Assembly (NCBI RefSeq): GCF_001185345.1
Contig: NZ_KQ236744.1
Span: 570,664-634,663, forward strand
Source of the DNA: Dorea sp. D27
GTDB taxonomy: Bacteria > Bacillota > Clostridia > Lachnospirales > Lachnospiraceae
Direction of reading: 5' to 3'
DNA: 64,000 nt
In this document: piece after piece, positions 1-8,468 of the stretch
Layout: every line of letters starts with the position of its first letter
How positions within the stretch are numbered: the stretch's first letter is position 1
Notes under the pieces: model-generated
What the model was told of the DNA's origin: nothing
What the model saw: only the letters and a program-made list of their open reading frames with translations
The model's database searches: none
Made by a program: the position numbers and the translations under genes

Positions 1-1014
1 GCAGGTGAGATCTGCCACGGCACGATAGACAGCTGGCTCATCTATAAGCTGACCGACGGGAAGTCCTACAAGACCGACTACTCCAACGCCTCCCGGACGC
101 AGCTCTTCAACATCTTCGAGCTCACGTGGGATGCGGACATCTGCCGGCTCTTCGGGATAGACCCGGCGAACCTGGCCGAGGTGTGCGACTCGGATTCCGA
201 CTTCGGAGAGACGGACTTCGAAGGGCTGCTCCCCCGCCCGGTGCCGATCCACGGGGTGCTCGGGGACTCCCACGGCTCCCTGTTCGGCCAGGGCTGCTTA
301 AGGCCCGGGATGATAAAGTCCACCTACGGCACGGGCTCCTCGATCATGATGAACATCGGGGAGAGGCCGGTCTTAAGCACCCATGGGGTGGTGACGTCCC
401 TGGCGTGGAGCATGGACGGGAAGGTGAGCTACGTGCTGGAGGGGAACCTGAACTACACGGGGGCGGTGATCACGTGGCTGAAGGACGACCTGAAGCTCAT
501 CAGCTCGCCGGGGGAGACGGAAGGGCTGGCCAGGGAGGCGGTGCAGGACGACAGCCTGTACCTCATCCCCGCGTTTTCGGGCCTCGGGGCGCCGTACTGG
601 GACAGCCGCGCGGCGGCGGCCATCGTAGGGATGACGCGCACGACAGGCCGTGCGGAGGTGGTGAGGGCAGGGGTGGAATGCATCGCCTACCAGATAACGG
701 ACATCGTGAAAGCCATGAGCCAGGATGCGGGGGTGAAGGTGGAAGAGCTGCGGGTGGACGGAGGCCCGACGAGGAACCGGTACCTGATGCAGTTCCAGAG
801 CGATATCGCCCAGGCCGCGGTGCAGGTGCCGGATTCGGAGGAGCTGTCGGGCATCGGCCCGGCATACGCAGCAGGGCTTGCCCTCGGCGTGTGGGATGAA
901 AGCATCTTTGACAGATTGAAACGGGTAAAATATGAGCCGCAAATGGACGGCGCATTGAGAGATAGAAAATATCAAGGCTGGAAATCGGCAGTCGGAGCTA
1001 TATTAACGAGGTAA
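1..1014 (+). CDS. FGGY carbohydrate kinase, glycerol-kinase-like (5' end missing)
   Basis: The frame is open from base 1, so the start lies outside the window; 337 residues are visible. FGGY kinases phosphorylate polyols or sugars with ATP in the cytoplasm. The beginning reads GTIDSWLIYKLT and TDYSNASRTQLFNI, which is characteristic of glycerol kinase, followed by GTGSSIMMN (phosphate-binding region), a GAPYWD motif and the DGGPTRNRYLMQFQ stretch typical of the family C-terminal domain. Glycerol is the best guess, but related pentitol kinases are possible. The next gene is a polyol-type dehydrogenase 37 bases downstream, so the two may form a catabolic unit. The first 880 bases are strikingly GC-rich and the last 120 bases are not, which suggests a mosaic gene. 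Confidence 0.85.
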   Translation, partial: AGEICHGTIDSWLIYKLTDGKSYKTDYSNASRTQLFNIFELTWDADICRLFGIDPANLAEVCDSDSDFGETDFEGLLPRPVPIHGVLGDSHGSLFGQGCLRPGMIKSTYGTGSSIMMNIGERPVLSTHGVVTSLAWSMDGKVSYVLEGNLNYTGAVITWLKDDLKLISSPGETEGLAREAVQDDSLYLIPAFSGLGAPYWDSRAAAAIVGMTRTTGRAEVVRAGVECIAYQITDIVKAMSQDAGVKVEELRVDGGPTRNRYLMQFQSDIAQAAVQVPDSEELSGIGPAYAAGLALGVWDESIFDRLKRVKYEPQMDGALRDRKYQGWKSAVGAILTR

Positions 1015-1051
1015 GGACATGTAAATCAAACAAGAAAAGAGGTAGAAAACG

Positions 1052-2098
1052 ATGGAAGGAAAGATGAAAGTATGTGTTTTGACAGGAAAACAAAAACTGG
1101 AGTGGGTAGAGCGCGACATACCGCAGCCAGGCAAAGGCGAGCTTCAGATCAAGCTTGAATATGTAGGCGTGTGCGGGTCTGATCTTCACTTCTACCAGGA
1201 AGGCCAGCTTGCAAACTGGACATTAGACGGACCTCTTGCCCTCGGGCATGAGCCGGGCGGCGTAGTCACCGGAATCGGTGAGGGGGTAGAAGGATTCGCA
1301 ATCGGCGATAAAGTGTCTATCGAGCCGGCAGTGCCGTGCGGGCACTGTGAAGACTGCAGAAAAGGAAACTACAACTTGTGTACGAATATAAAGATGCTGG
1401 CAATCCCAGGGGAGAGGGACGGAGTAAATGCAGAGTACTGCACGCACGATGCAAGCATGTGCTATAGACTGCCTGAGAATATGTCAACTCTGGAAGGGGC
1501 GATGATAGAACCTCTGGCAGTCGGCATGCATGCCACGGAATTGTCTGACGCCAGAATCGGCGAGACGGCTATCGTCCTTGGAAGCGGCTGTATCGGCCTG
1601 TGCACGGTCATGAGCCTGAAAGCGAGAGGCGTCAGCGAAATCTACGTAGCTGATGTCATGGACAAACGGCTCGAAAAAGCCATGGAGGTCGGAGCAACAA
1701 GAGTATTCAACAGCAAGAGAGAGAGTATCGAGGAATTTGCCAAGACGTTGCCGGGCGGCGGTGCAGACCAGGTGTACGAGTGCGCAGGCAACCGGATTAC
1801 GACGCTGCAGTCCTGCAGGCTGATCAAACGCGCCGGAAAAGTAACGCTTGTAGGCGTATCGCCGGAACCGGTTCTGGAATTGGACATTGCAACGCTGAAC
1901 GCAATGGAAGGTGTCGTCTATTCGGTATACCGTTATAGAAACTTGTGGCCGAAAGCAATTGCCGCTGTTTCATCAGGGGCAATTCCGGTAAAGGATATCG
2001 TATCCCATGAATTTGATTTCAAGGATTGTATCGAAGCTATAGAATACAGTCTGAACCACAAGGATGAAGTAATAAAATCAGTCGTTAAGTTTGTATAA
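1052..2098 (+). CDS. zinc-dependent alcohol/polyol dehydrogenase (MDR family)
   Basis: A 348-residue medium-chain dehydrogenase that oxidises an alcohol or polyol with NAD(P). Visible signatures are GVCGSDLHF (catalytic zinc Cys), GHEPGGVV (zinc site), the structural zinc cluster CGHCEDCRKGNYNLC around residues 91-105 and a Rossmann motif near GSGCIGL (about residue 170). Its layout is closest to sorbitol, threonine or galactitol dehydrogenases; the substrate cannot be read from sequence. The start at 1052 has AGAGGT eight bases upstream; a second ATG at 1064 has poorer spacing. It follows the kinase closely, fitting a polyol degradation unit. Confidence 0.88.
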   Translation: MEGKMKVCVLTGKQKLEWVERDIPQPGKGELQIKLEYVGVCGSDLHFYQEGQLANWTLDGPLALGHEPGGVVTGIGEGVEGFAIGDKVSIEPAVPCGHCEDCRKGNYNLCTNIKMLAIPGERDGVNAEYCTHDASMCYRLPENMSTLEGAMIEPLAVGMHATELSDARIGETAIVLGSGCIGLCTVMSLKARGVSEIYVADVMDKRLEKAMEVGATRVFNSKRESIEEFAKTLPGGGADQVYECAGNRITTLQSCRLIKRAGKVTLVGVSPEPVLELDIATLNAMEGVVYSVYRYRNLWPKAIAAVSSGAIPVKDIVSHEFDFKDCIEAIEYSLNHKDEVIKSVVKFV

Positions 2099-2115
2099 AC
2101 TGTACATAAAAAACG

Positions 2116-2186
2116 GTATAAAGGGAGAGAATTCGCTCATTCTTTATACGGGGGCAGTCTCTTTTTGCATGGAGGGGGCTGTCCCC
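2116..2186 (+). terminator. two hairpins after the dehydrogenase gene
   Basis: An 8-bp stem (GTATAAAG 2116-2123 with CTTTATAC 2142-2149) is followed by a second stem, GGGGGCAG (2150-2157) with CTGTCCCC (2179-2186, one G-T pair). A short T run lies at 2162-2166 between the arms of the second stem. It may end the dehydrogenase transcript or control the next gene. Confidence 0.35.
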
Positions 2187-2218
2187 ATTAATATTTTGGA
2201 AAAACAGGAGTATGTATT

Positions 2219-3064
2219 ATGAAGAAAACAGCAGTGCTATTGGCAGCGTTTATCGTTGCGGCGTCCCTTGCGGGCTGCTCGGATAAACTGTCTGATAAAT
2301 ATGTAACGGTTAACGAATACGAAGGAATCGAAGTTGAAAAAGCAGAGGTTACAGAGACGACAGAGGAAGAGATAGATAAGGTGGTGGCAAGGATGATGGA
2401 GGGGTATGTGGCACAGCATGATCTTCCGAAAGACACGCCGATTACCGATGAAATTGTAAAGGAGACGCTTTCGGATACGGCTGATACGGTGGAAGCGTAC
2501 AGAGATGACCTCCGCAGACAGATAGATAAGGCAAAGGAAACTGCCGCCCGGGAGAAGATAGAGACGAGAGCCTGGGAGCAGGTGATAGATAAGACAGAAG
2601 TCAAGAGTTATCCAAAAGACCGTCTCAAAGAGGTGGAGAAGCATCTGGAAAGCCAGTATCAAGATTATGCAAAAGAGGCAGGCATGGAATACGATGCGTA
2701 CATGGAGGCTCTTGGGATGACGGACAAAGAACTGCGTCAGGCGGCTAAGGCGTCTGTAAAACAGGAGCTTGCAGCAGAGGTCATAGCTGACAAGTATGGG
2801 CTGAAGCCAAATGAAGAAGAGTTCCAGAAGGCGTTGGAAGAATACGCTAAAGAATATAAATTCCCCAATACAGATCTGCTTCTTAAGGCAGTGACGGAAG
2901 AAGAGATGCGCCTCCTCGTAACACAGGATAATGTGAAATCCTGGATTGCAGACCGCTGTAAGCTTGTAGAAGCATCCGAAGAGACAAAGGCGGAAGATTC
3001 GGAAGATGAGACAGCCGAAGCGGATACGAAGTCAAAAGAGGACGGAAATGCGGCAGTTCAATAG
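2219..3064 (+). CDS. lipoprotein with trigger-factor-like C-terminal domain
   Basis: A 281-residue secreted lipoprotein. The N-terminus is a lipoprotein signal peptide ending in the lipobox LAGC (Cys at about residue 20). The rest is charged and helical and resembles the SurA-like C-terminal chaperone domain of trigger factor, starting with an EYEGIEVEK segment and running through long helices (about residues 75-245); the tail is acidic. The peptidyl-prolyl isomerase (FKBP) domain of trigger factor is absent. By family analogy it may act as a foldase or holdase outside the membrane; this is inference. RBS AGGAG is at 2207-2211. The next gene begins 18 bases downstream and is probably co-transcribed. 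Confidence 0.72.
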   Translation: MKKTAVLLAAFIVAASLAGCSDKLSDKYVTVNEYEGIEVEKAEVTETTEEEIDKVVARMMEGYVAQHDLPKDTPITDEIVKETLSDTADTVEAYRDDLRRQIDKAKETAAREKIETRAWEQVIDKTEVKSYPKDRLKEVEKHLESQYQDYAKEAGMEYDAYMEALGMTDKELRQAAKASVKQELAAEVIADKYGLKPNEEEFQKALEEYAKEYKFPNTDLLLKAVTEEEMRLLVTQDNVKSWIADRCKLVEASEETKAEDSEDETAEADTKSKEDGNAAVQ

Positions 3065-3082
3065 AAGAAGGAGATAGCAGGC

Positions 3083-3763
3083 ATGAAGACAAAAGTAATC
3101 ATGGTGCGCCATGGAGAGACCGAATGGAATGTACTCTGCAAGTTCCTTGGAAGCGTTGACATTCCGCTGAATGAAAAAGGAAGAAGGCAGGCCGGGTACG
3201 CGAAAGAAGCGTTGAAGGACGAGAAAATAGATGTCATCTATTCAAGTCCTATGAAACGGGCGCTTGAGACAGGTGAAATCATACGGGGGAACCGTCCCTT
3301 ACCTATACTGGAAGATGACGGACTCCGGGAAATCTGCTGCGGCAAGTGGGAAGGGCTCACTGGCAAAGAGGTAGAAGAAAGATATCCGGTCCAGATATCA
3401 CTCTGGGGAAATCATCCTGAAAAGATCAAGATCGAGGGCGGCGACACGTTTCAGGAGGTGTCGGACCGGATAACGGAGACGTTCTGGAGAATCGTAGACA
3501 GCAACAGGGGCAGGACCATCCTCATAACATCACACATGATCTGCCTGACGCTGCTCATGATGCGTTTCATTGGAACGGACATCAGCGAGATATGGGAGGC
3601 AAAGCCGATCGGCAATGCTGCACTCAACATCGTGGAAGTGACTGACGATGATATAGCAGAGATAGTATCCTGGAGTGATGACAGCTTCGTTCCAGAGGAA
3701 GATAGAAAAGGAAGCGCGCTCGTGGCAGGGAGACACGATGCCGGTAAAGAATCAGATATATGA
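3083..3763 (+). CDS. histidine phosphatase (phosphoglycerate-mutase-like)
   Basis: A 226-residue member of the histidine phosphatase superfamily. The catalytic RHG motif is in VRHGETEWN (His about residue 9), a second arginine lies in SSPMKRALET (about residue 60), and the second catalytic His is in ITSHMICLTLL (about residue 151). Substrates in this family vary (phosphosugars, cobalamin precursors, nucleotides) and are not predictable here. GAAGGAG precedes the start. The C-terminal tail after residue 205 is low-complexity. It follows the lipoprotein gene closely and is closed by a strong hairpin at 3769. Confidence 0.85.
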   Translation: MKTKVIMVRHGETEWNVLCKFLGSVDIPLNEKGRRQAGYAKEALKDEKIDVIYSSPMKRALETGEIIRGNRPLPILEDDGLREICCGKWEGLTGKEVEERYPVQISLWGNHPEKIKIEGGDTFQEVSDRITETFWRIVDSNRGRTILITSHMICLTLLMMRFIGTDISEIWEAKPIGNAALNIVEVTDDDIAEIVSWSDDSFVPEEDRKGSALVAGRHDAGKESDI

Positions 3764-3768
3764 AATAT

Positions 3769-3812
3769 AAGAACAGCAGGCAGAACGGCTTTCCGTTCTG
3801 CCTGCTGTTCTT
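3769..3812 (+). terminator. 20-bp perfect hairpin after the phosphatase gene
   Basis: Bases 3769-3788 pair perfectly with 3793-3812 around a 4-base loop (CTTT). There is no strong T run on the plus strand, but the stem is long enough to stop or stabilise transcripts. It separates the phosphatase unit from the recombinase gene. Confidence 0.75.
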
Positions 3813-3936
3813 ACGCATCTACCAGATTCAAAAGAGGTGGACGGACGGAACAGATGGTAAAATCAACCAGATGATTTGATGTTACGGCATGCTATGATAA
3901 AAATCAAATTATTAGGTTAAAGGAGAGAAGCATGAA

Positions 3937-4806
3937 ATGAAGAAAGCGGTATTGGATCAGAACATTTTAAAAAAATACAGAGAACATCTGTATGACGAAG
4001 AACGGAGCCAGGCGACGATTGAGAAATATATGCGGGATGTCACATATTTCTATCAATATCTGCCGGAGGAGGATAAAGTAATCACAAAAGAGGTTCTGGT
4101 CGCATATAAGAACAGCCTGTCCGACAGATATAAGATGTCCAGCATCAACAGTATGCTTGCTGCCTTGAACGGATTGTTAGAATTTATGAAGCTGAATAGC
4201 CTGAAAGTAAAGCTTCATAAGGTACAGCGCTCAGCTTTTTATGATGAGGAAAAGGAACTTACAAAAAGTGAATATAAGAGACTGCTGGATACAGCAATGA
4301 ATAACGGGAATGAACGTCTCTATCTGCTGCTGCAGACAATCTGCGGCACGGGAATCAGGGTGTCCGAACATAGGTATATCACGGTGGAAAGCTTGAAAGA
4401 AGGGAAAGCGGTTGTCAAAAACAAAGGCAAAGTAAGGGTTATCTTTATACCTGCCGCGCTTAATAAAATGCTGAAGGACTATTGCCGCAAGGAGAATATT
4501 CGGAGCGGCTCCATCTTTATCACCAAAAGTGGAAAACCTATGGATCGGAGCAATATCTGGAACGCGATGAAAAAGCTGTGTATGGATGCAAAAGTGAGCG
4601 ACAAGAAAGTATTCCCCCATAATCTGAGGCATCTGTTCGCATTAACCTACTACCGTCTGCAGAAGGATGTCGTAAGGCTGGCAGACATCCTTGGCCATGC
4701 GAGCATAGAAACGACGAGGACATACACGATGACAACCGGAAGAGAATGTCAAAAATCGCTTTCAAAGATGAATCTGGTAATCCCGGAATACAAAAAAACA
4801 ACATAA
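3937..4806 (+). CDS. tyrosine recombinase, probable DNA invertase of the adjacent switch
   Basis: A 289-residue tyrosine recombinase that cuts and rejoins DNA through a tyrosine. The N-terminal SAM-like core-binding domain spans about residues 8-90 and the catalytic domain about 105-280. The catalytic residues are visible: Arg141 in GTGIRVSEH, His228 and Arg231 in HNLRH, His254 in LGHASIETT and Tyr263 in RTYT. The gene stop codon lies inside the left inverted repeat of the 4798-5081 switch, so the enzyme is directly linked to its likely substrate, as with phase-variation recombinases (RecV, Mpi, FimB/E types). A strong AAAGGAG RBS precedes it. No excisionase or phage genes are nearby, which argues against a prophage integrase. 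Confidence 0.88.
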   Translation: MKKAVLDQNILKKYREHLYDEERSQATIEKYMRDVTYFYQYLPEEDKVITKEVLVAYKNSLSDRYKMSSINSMLAALNGLLEFMKLNSLKVKLHKVQRSAFYDEEKELTKSEYKRLLDTAMNNGNERLYLLLQTICGTGIRVSEHRYITVESLKEGKAVVKNKGKVRVIFIPAALNKMLKDYCRKENIRSGSIFITKSGKPMDRSNIWNAMKKLCMDAKVSDKKVFPHNLRHLFALTYYRLQKDVVRLADILGHASIETTRTYTMTTGRECQKSLSKMNLVIPEYKKTT

Positions 4807-4822
4807 TATGTATTATGTTGTA
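4798..4822 (+). repeat. left inverted repeat of the switch
   Basis: The 25-bp arm overlaps the last codons and stop (4804-4806) of the recombinase gene. Its 11-bp half-sites ACAACATAATA and TATTATGTTGT flank a TG centre at 4809-4810. Confidence 0.85.
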
Positions 4823-4873
4823 TATGTAGCTTCTGCTTATTCAAATAATGAGCAAATCTCATTTATTTTTCTC

Positions 4874-4902
4874 AGTATATATCAAGTGGTAAAATTTTAC
4901 AA
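4874..4902 (-). promoter_or_regulatory. strong promoter inside the invertible segment (currently facing away)
   Basis: On the minus strand TTGTAA (4902-4897) and TATACT (4879-4874) are 17 bases apart. In the sequenced orientation it fires toward the recombinase gene end; after inversion it would read across the right repeat into the operon at 5101. Confidence 0.7.
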
Positions 4903-5056
4903 TATATTTTCTCAAAAAAGTCCAAAAAAATCTATCAAATGTCAGGTCATCATCTTAACAAATTCTTTGATATTAATCCCTTATTTTCATTATTTTATCC
5001 ATATTGAACAGCTAATGTTCAATATGGTATACGAAATATTATTAAAAACCACGGTC

Positions 5057-5081
5057 TACAACATAATACATATTATGTCGT
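5057..5081 (-). repeat. right inverted repeat of the switch
   Basis: Reverse complement of the left repeat with a single mismatch; the centre is CA at 5069-5070. It ends 19 bases before the ATG at 5101, leaving only the ribosome binding site (CTGGGGGAG) between switch and gene. Confidence 0.85.
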
Positions 5082-5100
5082 AAACTGGGGGAGTACAATT

Positions 5101-8100
5101 ATGATAAAAAGATTAGGAAAGATTTGGAGAAAACCGCAGTCTTTATTTCTTGCAGTTTTAATTCCAGTATTGGCTGTACTTTCATTTGCTGGGGAGCAAA
5201 CGATGAATGTACAGGCATCAGCTGGCCCGTCGGCGGTTTCCGGGACGGTGACGATTGGTGAACTAAAGGCTGAAAAAATGGAAAGCAATGGATCTTCTTT
5301 CATAGAGGTGCCTATGTATACGATGGAAGAAGAGAAGCCGATGGGATACTATCGGTTTTCCGGGGGAGATATCATAAATATCGATGACCAGACATTTGAA
5401 GGTCTGCCCTATAAGTTCGTGCGTGCTGAAATCAGAATGCTTGAAGGTGCGACCTGGAAGGTATATCCAATCAACTATTATGACAAGATAGGGGATAGAC
5501 GCTACTATTCCGTAGATAATGGTGACGGCCCTGCCCAGGATTTTGAGATAGCGAATGAAGTGCCGGATACTGCTGAAGTCTCCTTTAAGTTCCAGCTGAA
5601 CACGAAGGAGTACAAGGTGAATGTTATAGACGATAAGAAGGCGGAAGGATTCGGACTAGAGTTCATCCTGGGATTCACCAAAGCTGATGGAAGCTTCTAC
5701 GCAAGGCATGACACGCATGTTAAAGTAAAGCTGACATATCCTGCAGGGTACCATACGGTGGAAGCACCGGGCATTACGCCGGTCGGCATCATTTTTGGCG
5801 ATGCATCCCTTCAGATATCCAAAAGTGAAGACGAGGCAAAAAGAGAGATTGTATACTCCTTCCTATATCCTGATAAAAGCCTGGATATGACCGTAGTCGG
5901 TGACAGGGATGATGGACCTCTCATCTGCGGGGTATATGAGGGCACCGGTCCTATGCAGAATACAGAGATAGGTGACAGCTGGATCAGGAAGACGGATGCC
6001 ACAGGCAACTATTCACAGGGTGATCCGTATTTTGGGACGGATTATTATGGAGAGGATTATCTGACGAAGGGATGGTCAAAACCACGGGGCAGCGAAACAA
6101 AAGATGTGGAGATGAGCATCGGAAAGAAAACGATATCAACCGGGACATTTGGAAGCAGCGATGTATTGCACTTTGAATATCGTATGAAACGTGCCGGCGG
6201 CAACGGAACTCCGTCATCCCCTACATTCTTTTTTTGGCCGTCTCCTACATTGACCCTGAGCTACTTCCCGAACGGCGTGGATTATTCTGCAAAGGAGCCG
6301 ATAATAAATGAAACGTTCAACTTCTGGGACCCTTCCTGGGAAGATACGAGCGATACAGGTGCGTCCCAGATAACGGAAAACTATACTGCAGGGAATGGAG
6401 CCAACATAATGATTCAGGTTATGAAGGCACATTTCCTCTCCGGCACGAGAGAATATTATGATTTTAGGGCCATAATTACAATCAGTAATATGAAAAACAG
6501 CTTCTATCTACAGACGCAGTCTGCCAGCAGCGTACAAGGCTCCCACTATTTCCGTGGTTTAGACAAGGTATCCCTCGCTACGGCAGCAGATAAAGGAGAT
6601 TCGTATTTTATGGTGGACCCAAATGACACTGGCGGAGCCGGCGGGAGCCAAGTCAAGAAGGCAATCAAACCAGGAGGAGTATTTTTAGATAAGCAGTCCA
6701 TAGCCAACAAAGAATATCCGTCCGGCACGGGAATCCCCGGTGCCGCTGACGATCAATATTCATTCAAATTCGGTGTCACGCCTGAGTGGGGATACACGCA
6801 CCCCCGGGTATTAAGCTTTGATGAAAATGGGGAAGTAACAGGACAAAGAGCCGAGACGATCGAAGCGGAAATGGGAGGGACGCTTACCCTGGGCAGCTAC
6901 TCCTGGTTCAATGAGGACTTTAAAAACAGAGGCGAGATCAGCCCGTTCCAATATGTCCTGTTCATGCGGGTCAGCGATAAGGGCGGAAAGCACAGTCAGC
7001 GGGCTATCGATATAACAACGGAGAAAATAAGCGGACAGATAGTAAATAATGCTGAATTTGTGGACGGAAATAATCCAGATAACGTAATCGTGAATGGAGA
7101 CGGGAGCTTTGACCTTCTGGAGGCTAATAACAGGATCGTTTTTTCAGACAGCTTCAAGGCGCCTAGACGGGAGGGGGAGACATTTGTCGGGTTCACTATC
7201 GAAATCAAGGCAAAAGATAACCCTTTCCTGGATCCGGAGAAGGTTGTAAAGACGTTGTACAAGAACAAAGAAGACACAGACTACTTCAGACCCGGGGACA
7301 CGGTCAGCCTTGCCGATTATTACCGACGTGATTCGGCCGACCTGCTAGACATCTGGAAAGAGGGGAAGGGACTGAACGCGAATGAACAGGAGCGTCTGGA
7401 ACTGCTTATGTACACAGCGAAGCTGGAATTGAACATCAAGCTCAACTATAAGCCGGGTGAGAACGTTGAGGGCAGCTTTGTAACAGGGCACGTAAACAAG
7501 TATTTACAGGATGTAGAAAAACCGGGGATTTCTTATCTGAATATTGCTTCCGACTCGAAAAGTACGAAGGCGATAATCGGGACTAATATCGTATTCAGCA
7601 AATTTGCTGAGACATATGATAATGCCGCAGACCACCATACGTATTATCTGAACATTGATAATACGACTTCCGTGCCTAAAGTGACAGAGGATAATCAGGA
7701 GCTCGCCAGGGTGGCATATGACCGTGGACTGACGGTCACTTATCTGGAGGAGGATGGAAGCCCATTTACAGGTATCGAGGATCAGACCGTATATCGAACT
7801 TACGATGGACATAACAGGGCGGCCATCCAGTTCCCGACGGCATCCCAGTGTCCGGCAGGAAAGGTGCTCGATTACTGGACGGTCAAGGAGCTTGACGACT
7901 CCGGAAGCTGGGTGCCAAAACCGGGCTACATGATCAAACAGGGGGCGGAGCCGGCAGCCTACGAATTTGCATCAGGTCCTGGTGCAAATAATAAGAGCAT
8001 ACAGCTTCAGGCCGTGTGGAAGGATATCACACCCGATTCCTATATAACGATACCGAGAAATATACTGTTAAGTGAAGCGGGGACCAACCTGCAGCCGGAA

Positions 8101-8460
8101 GACAAGTATGCCGGCGTAAAAGTAACAATAGGCTACGAACCTGTGAATGGCAATGACAAAGAGGTTAACGTAGATGTCCTGAAATCATTTGACCTTTCCC
8201 TGGAAGATGATTCGGCAGAGACGATCAAAGTCTTTTCTTATGACGCAGGGGGGAATAAGCTGGACGCTCCGGGAACTGACGGGAGCTATGCACGTGCCGG
8301 AACGTTGGGGGGGACGGTGAGGAGTAAGGACATATGGTTCAATACAGAGACCAAAGACGGCAATGAGGTCTATAAGGGGACCTTCAACATCAGCTCCGAT
8401 CCATCGGATACCGGGCAGGGAACCTTATTCTATATCTCTGCCGTATCACCATCACCATGA
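5101..8460 (+). CDS. large secreted surface protein, first gene of the phase-variable operon
   Basis: A 1119-residue protein with a signal peptide (positive start MIKRLGKIWRK, hydrophobic core about residues 14-31, likely cleavage near VQASA, residue 41). The rest is beta-rich, with many Gly, Asp and Ser and no recognised catalytic motif. There is no C-terminal LPXTG-type anchor or membrane helix; it ends in GTLFYISAVSPSP. It may be held by the small PxTG-type protein encoded next, whose gene overlaps its stop. I do not recognise the family; a surface adhesin or fibre subunit is an inference from size, export and control by an invertible promoter. Confidence 0.75.
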   Translation: MIKRLGKIWRKPQSLFLAVLIPVLAVLSFAGEQTMNVQASAGPSAVSGTVTIGELKAEKMESNGSSFIEVPMYTMEEEKPMGYYRFSGGDIINIDDQTFEGLPYKFVRAEIRMLEGATWKVYPINYYDKIGDRRYYSVDNGDGPAQDFEIANEVPDTAEVSFKFQLNTKEYKVNVIDDKKAEGFGLEFILGFTKADGSFYARHDTHVKVKLTYPAGYHTVEAPGITPVGIIFGDASLQISKSEDEAKREIVYSFLYPDKSLDMTVVGDRDDGPLICGVYEGTGPMQNTEIGDSWIRKTDATGNYSQGDPYFGTDYYGEDYLTKGWSKPRGSETKDVEMSIGKKTISTGTFGSSDVLHFEYRMKRAGGNGTPSSPTFFFWPSPTLTLSYFPNGVDYSAKEPIINETFNFWDPSWEDTSDTGASQITENYTAGNGANIMIQVMKAHFLSGTREYYDFRAIITISNMKNSFYLQTQSASSVQGSHYFRGLDKVSLATAADKGDSYFMVDPNDTGGAGGSQVKKAIKPGGVFLDKQSIANKEYPSGTGIPGAADDQYSFKFGVTPEWGYTHPRVLSFDENGEVTGQRAETIEAEMGGTLTLGSYSWFNEDFKNRGEISPFQYVLFMRVSDKGGKHSQRAIDITTEKISGQIVNNAEFVDGNNPDNVIVNGDGSFDLLEANNRIVFSDSFKAPRREGETFVGFTIEIKAKDNPFLDPEKVVKTLYKNKEDTDYFRPGDTVSLADYYRRDSADLLDIWKEGKGLNANEQERLELLMYTAKLELNIKLNYKPGENVEGSFVTGHVNKYLQDVEKPGISYLNIASDSKSTKAIIGTNIVFSKFAETYDNAADHHTYYLNIDNTTSVPKVTEDNQELARVAYDRGLTVTYLEEDGSPFTGIEDQTVYRTYDGHNRAAIQFPTASQCPAGKVLDYWTVKELDDSGSWVPKPGYMIKQGAEPAAYEFASGPGANNKSIQLQAVWKDITPDSYITIPRNILLSEAGTNLQPEDKYAGVKVTIGYEPVNGNDKEVNVDVLKSFDLSLEDDSAETIKVFSYDAGGNKLDAPGTDGSYARAGTLGGTVRSKDIWFNTETKDGNEVYKGTFNISSDPSDTGQGTLFYISAVSPSP

Positions 8461-8468
8461 GGTGTATC

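Larger units (their letters stand above)
4798..5081. promoter_or_regulatory. invertible promoter segment flanked by 25-bp inverted repeats
   Basis: The repeats 4798-4822 and 5057-5081 are inverted copies with one mismatch. Each is itself a near-palindrome of 11-bp arms around a 2-base centre (TG left, CA right), like core sites of tyrosine recombinases. About 234 AT-rich bases lie between them. A near-consensus promoter points left, away from the operon (4874-4902), and a weaker one, TTGAAC-18-TATACG (5004-5033), points right. An 11-bp perfect inverted repeat with a 7-base loop sits at 4999-5027. Inversion would place the strong promoter in front of the gene at 5101, so the sequenced orientation is probably OFF or low. 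Confidence 0.82.

Noticed and set aside
126-975. Long open frames on both strands within the kinase gene (257 and 200 residues)
   Set aside because: They are Gly/Arg/Pro-rich shadows caused by the high GC of the kinase gene, which itself shows clear FGGY motifs.
4999-5027. Perfect inverted repeat in the switch taken as a terminator
   Set aside because: No T run follows and it overlaps a possible -35; an operator or cruciform is as likely.
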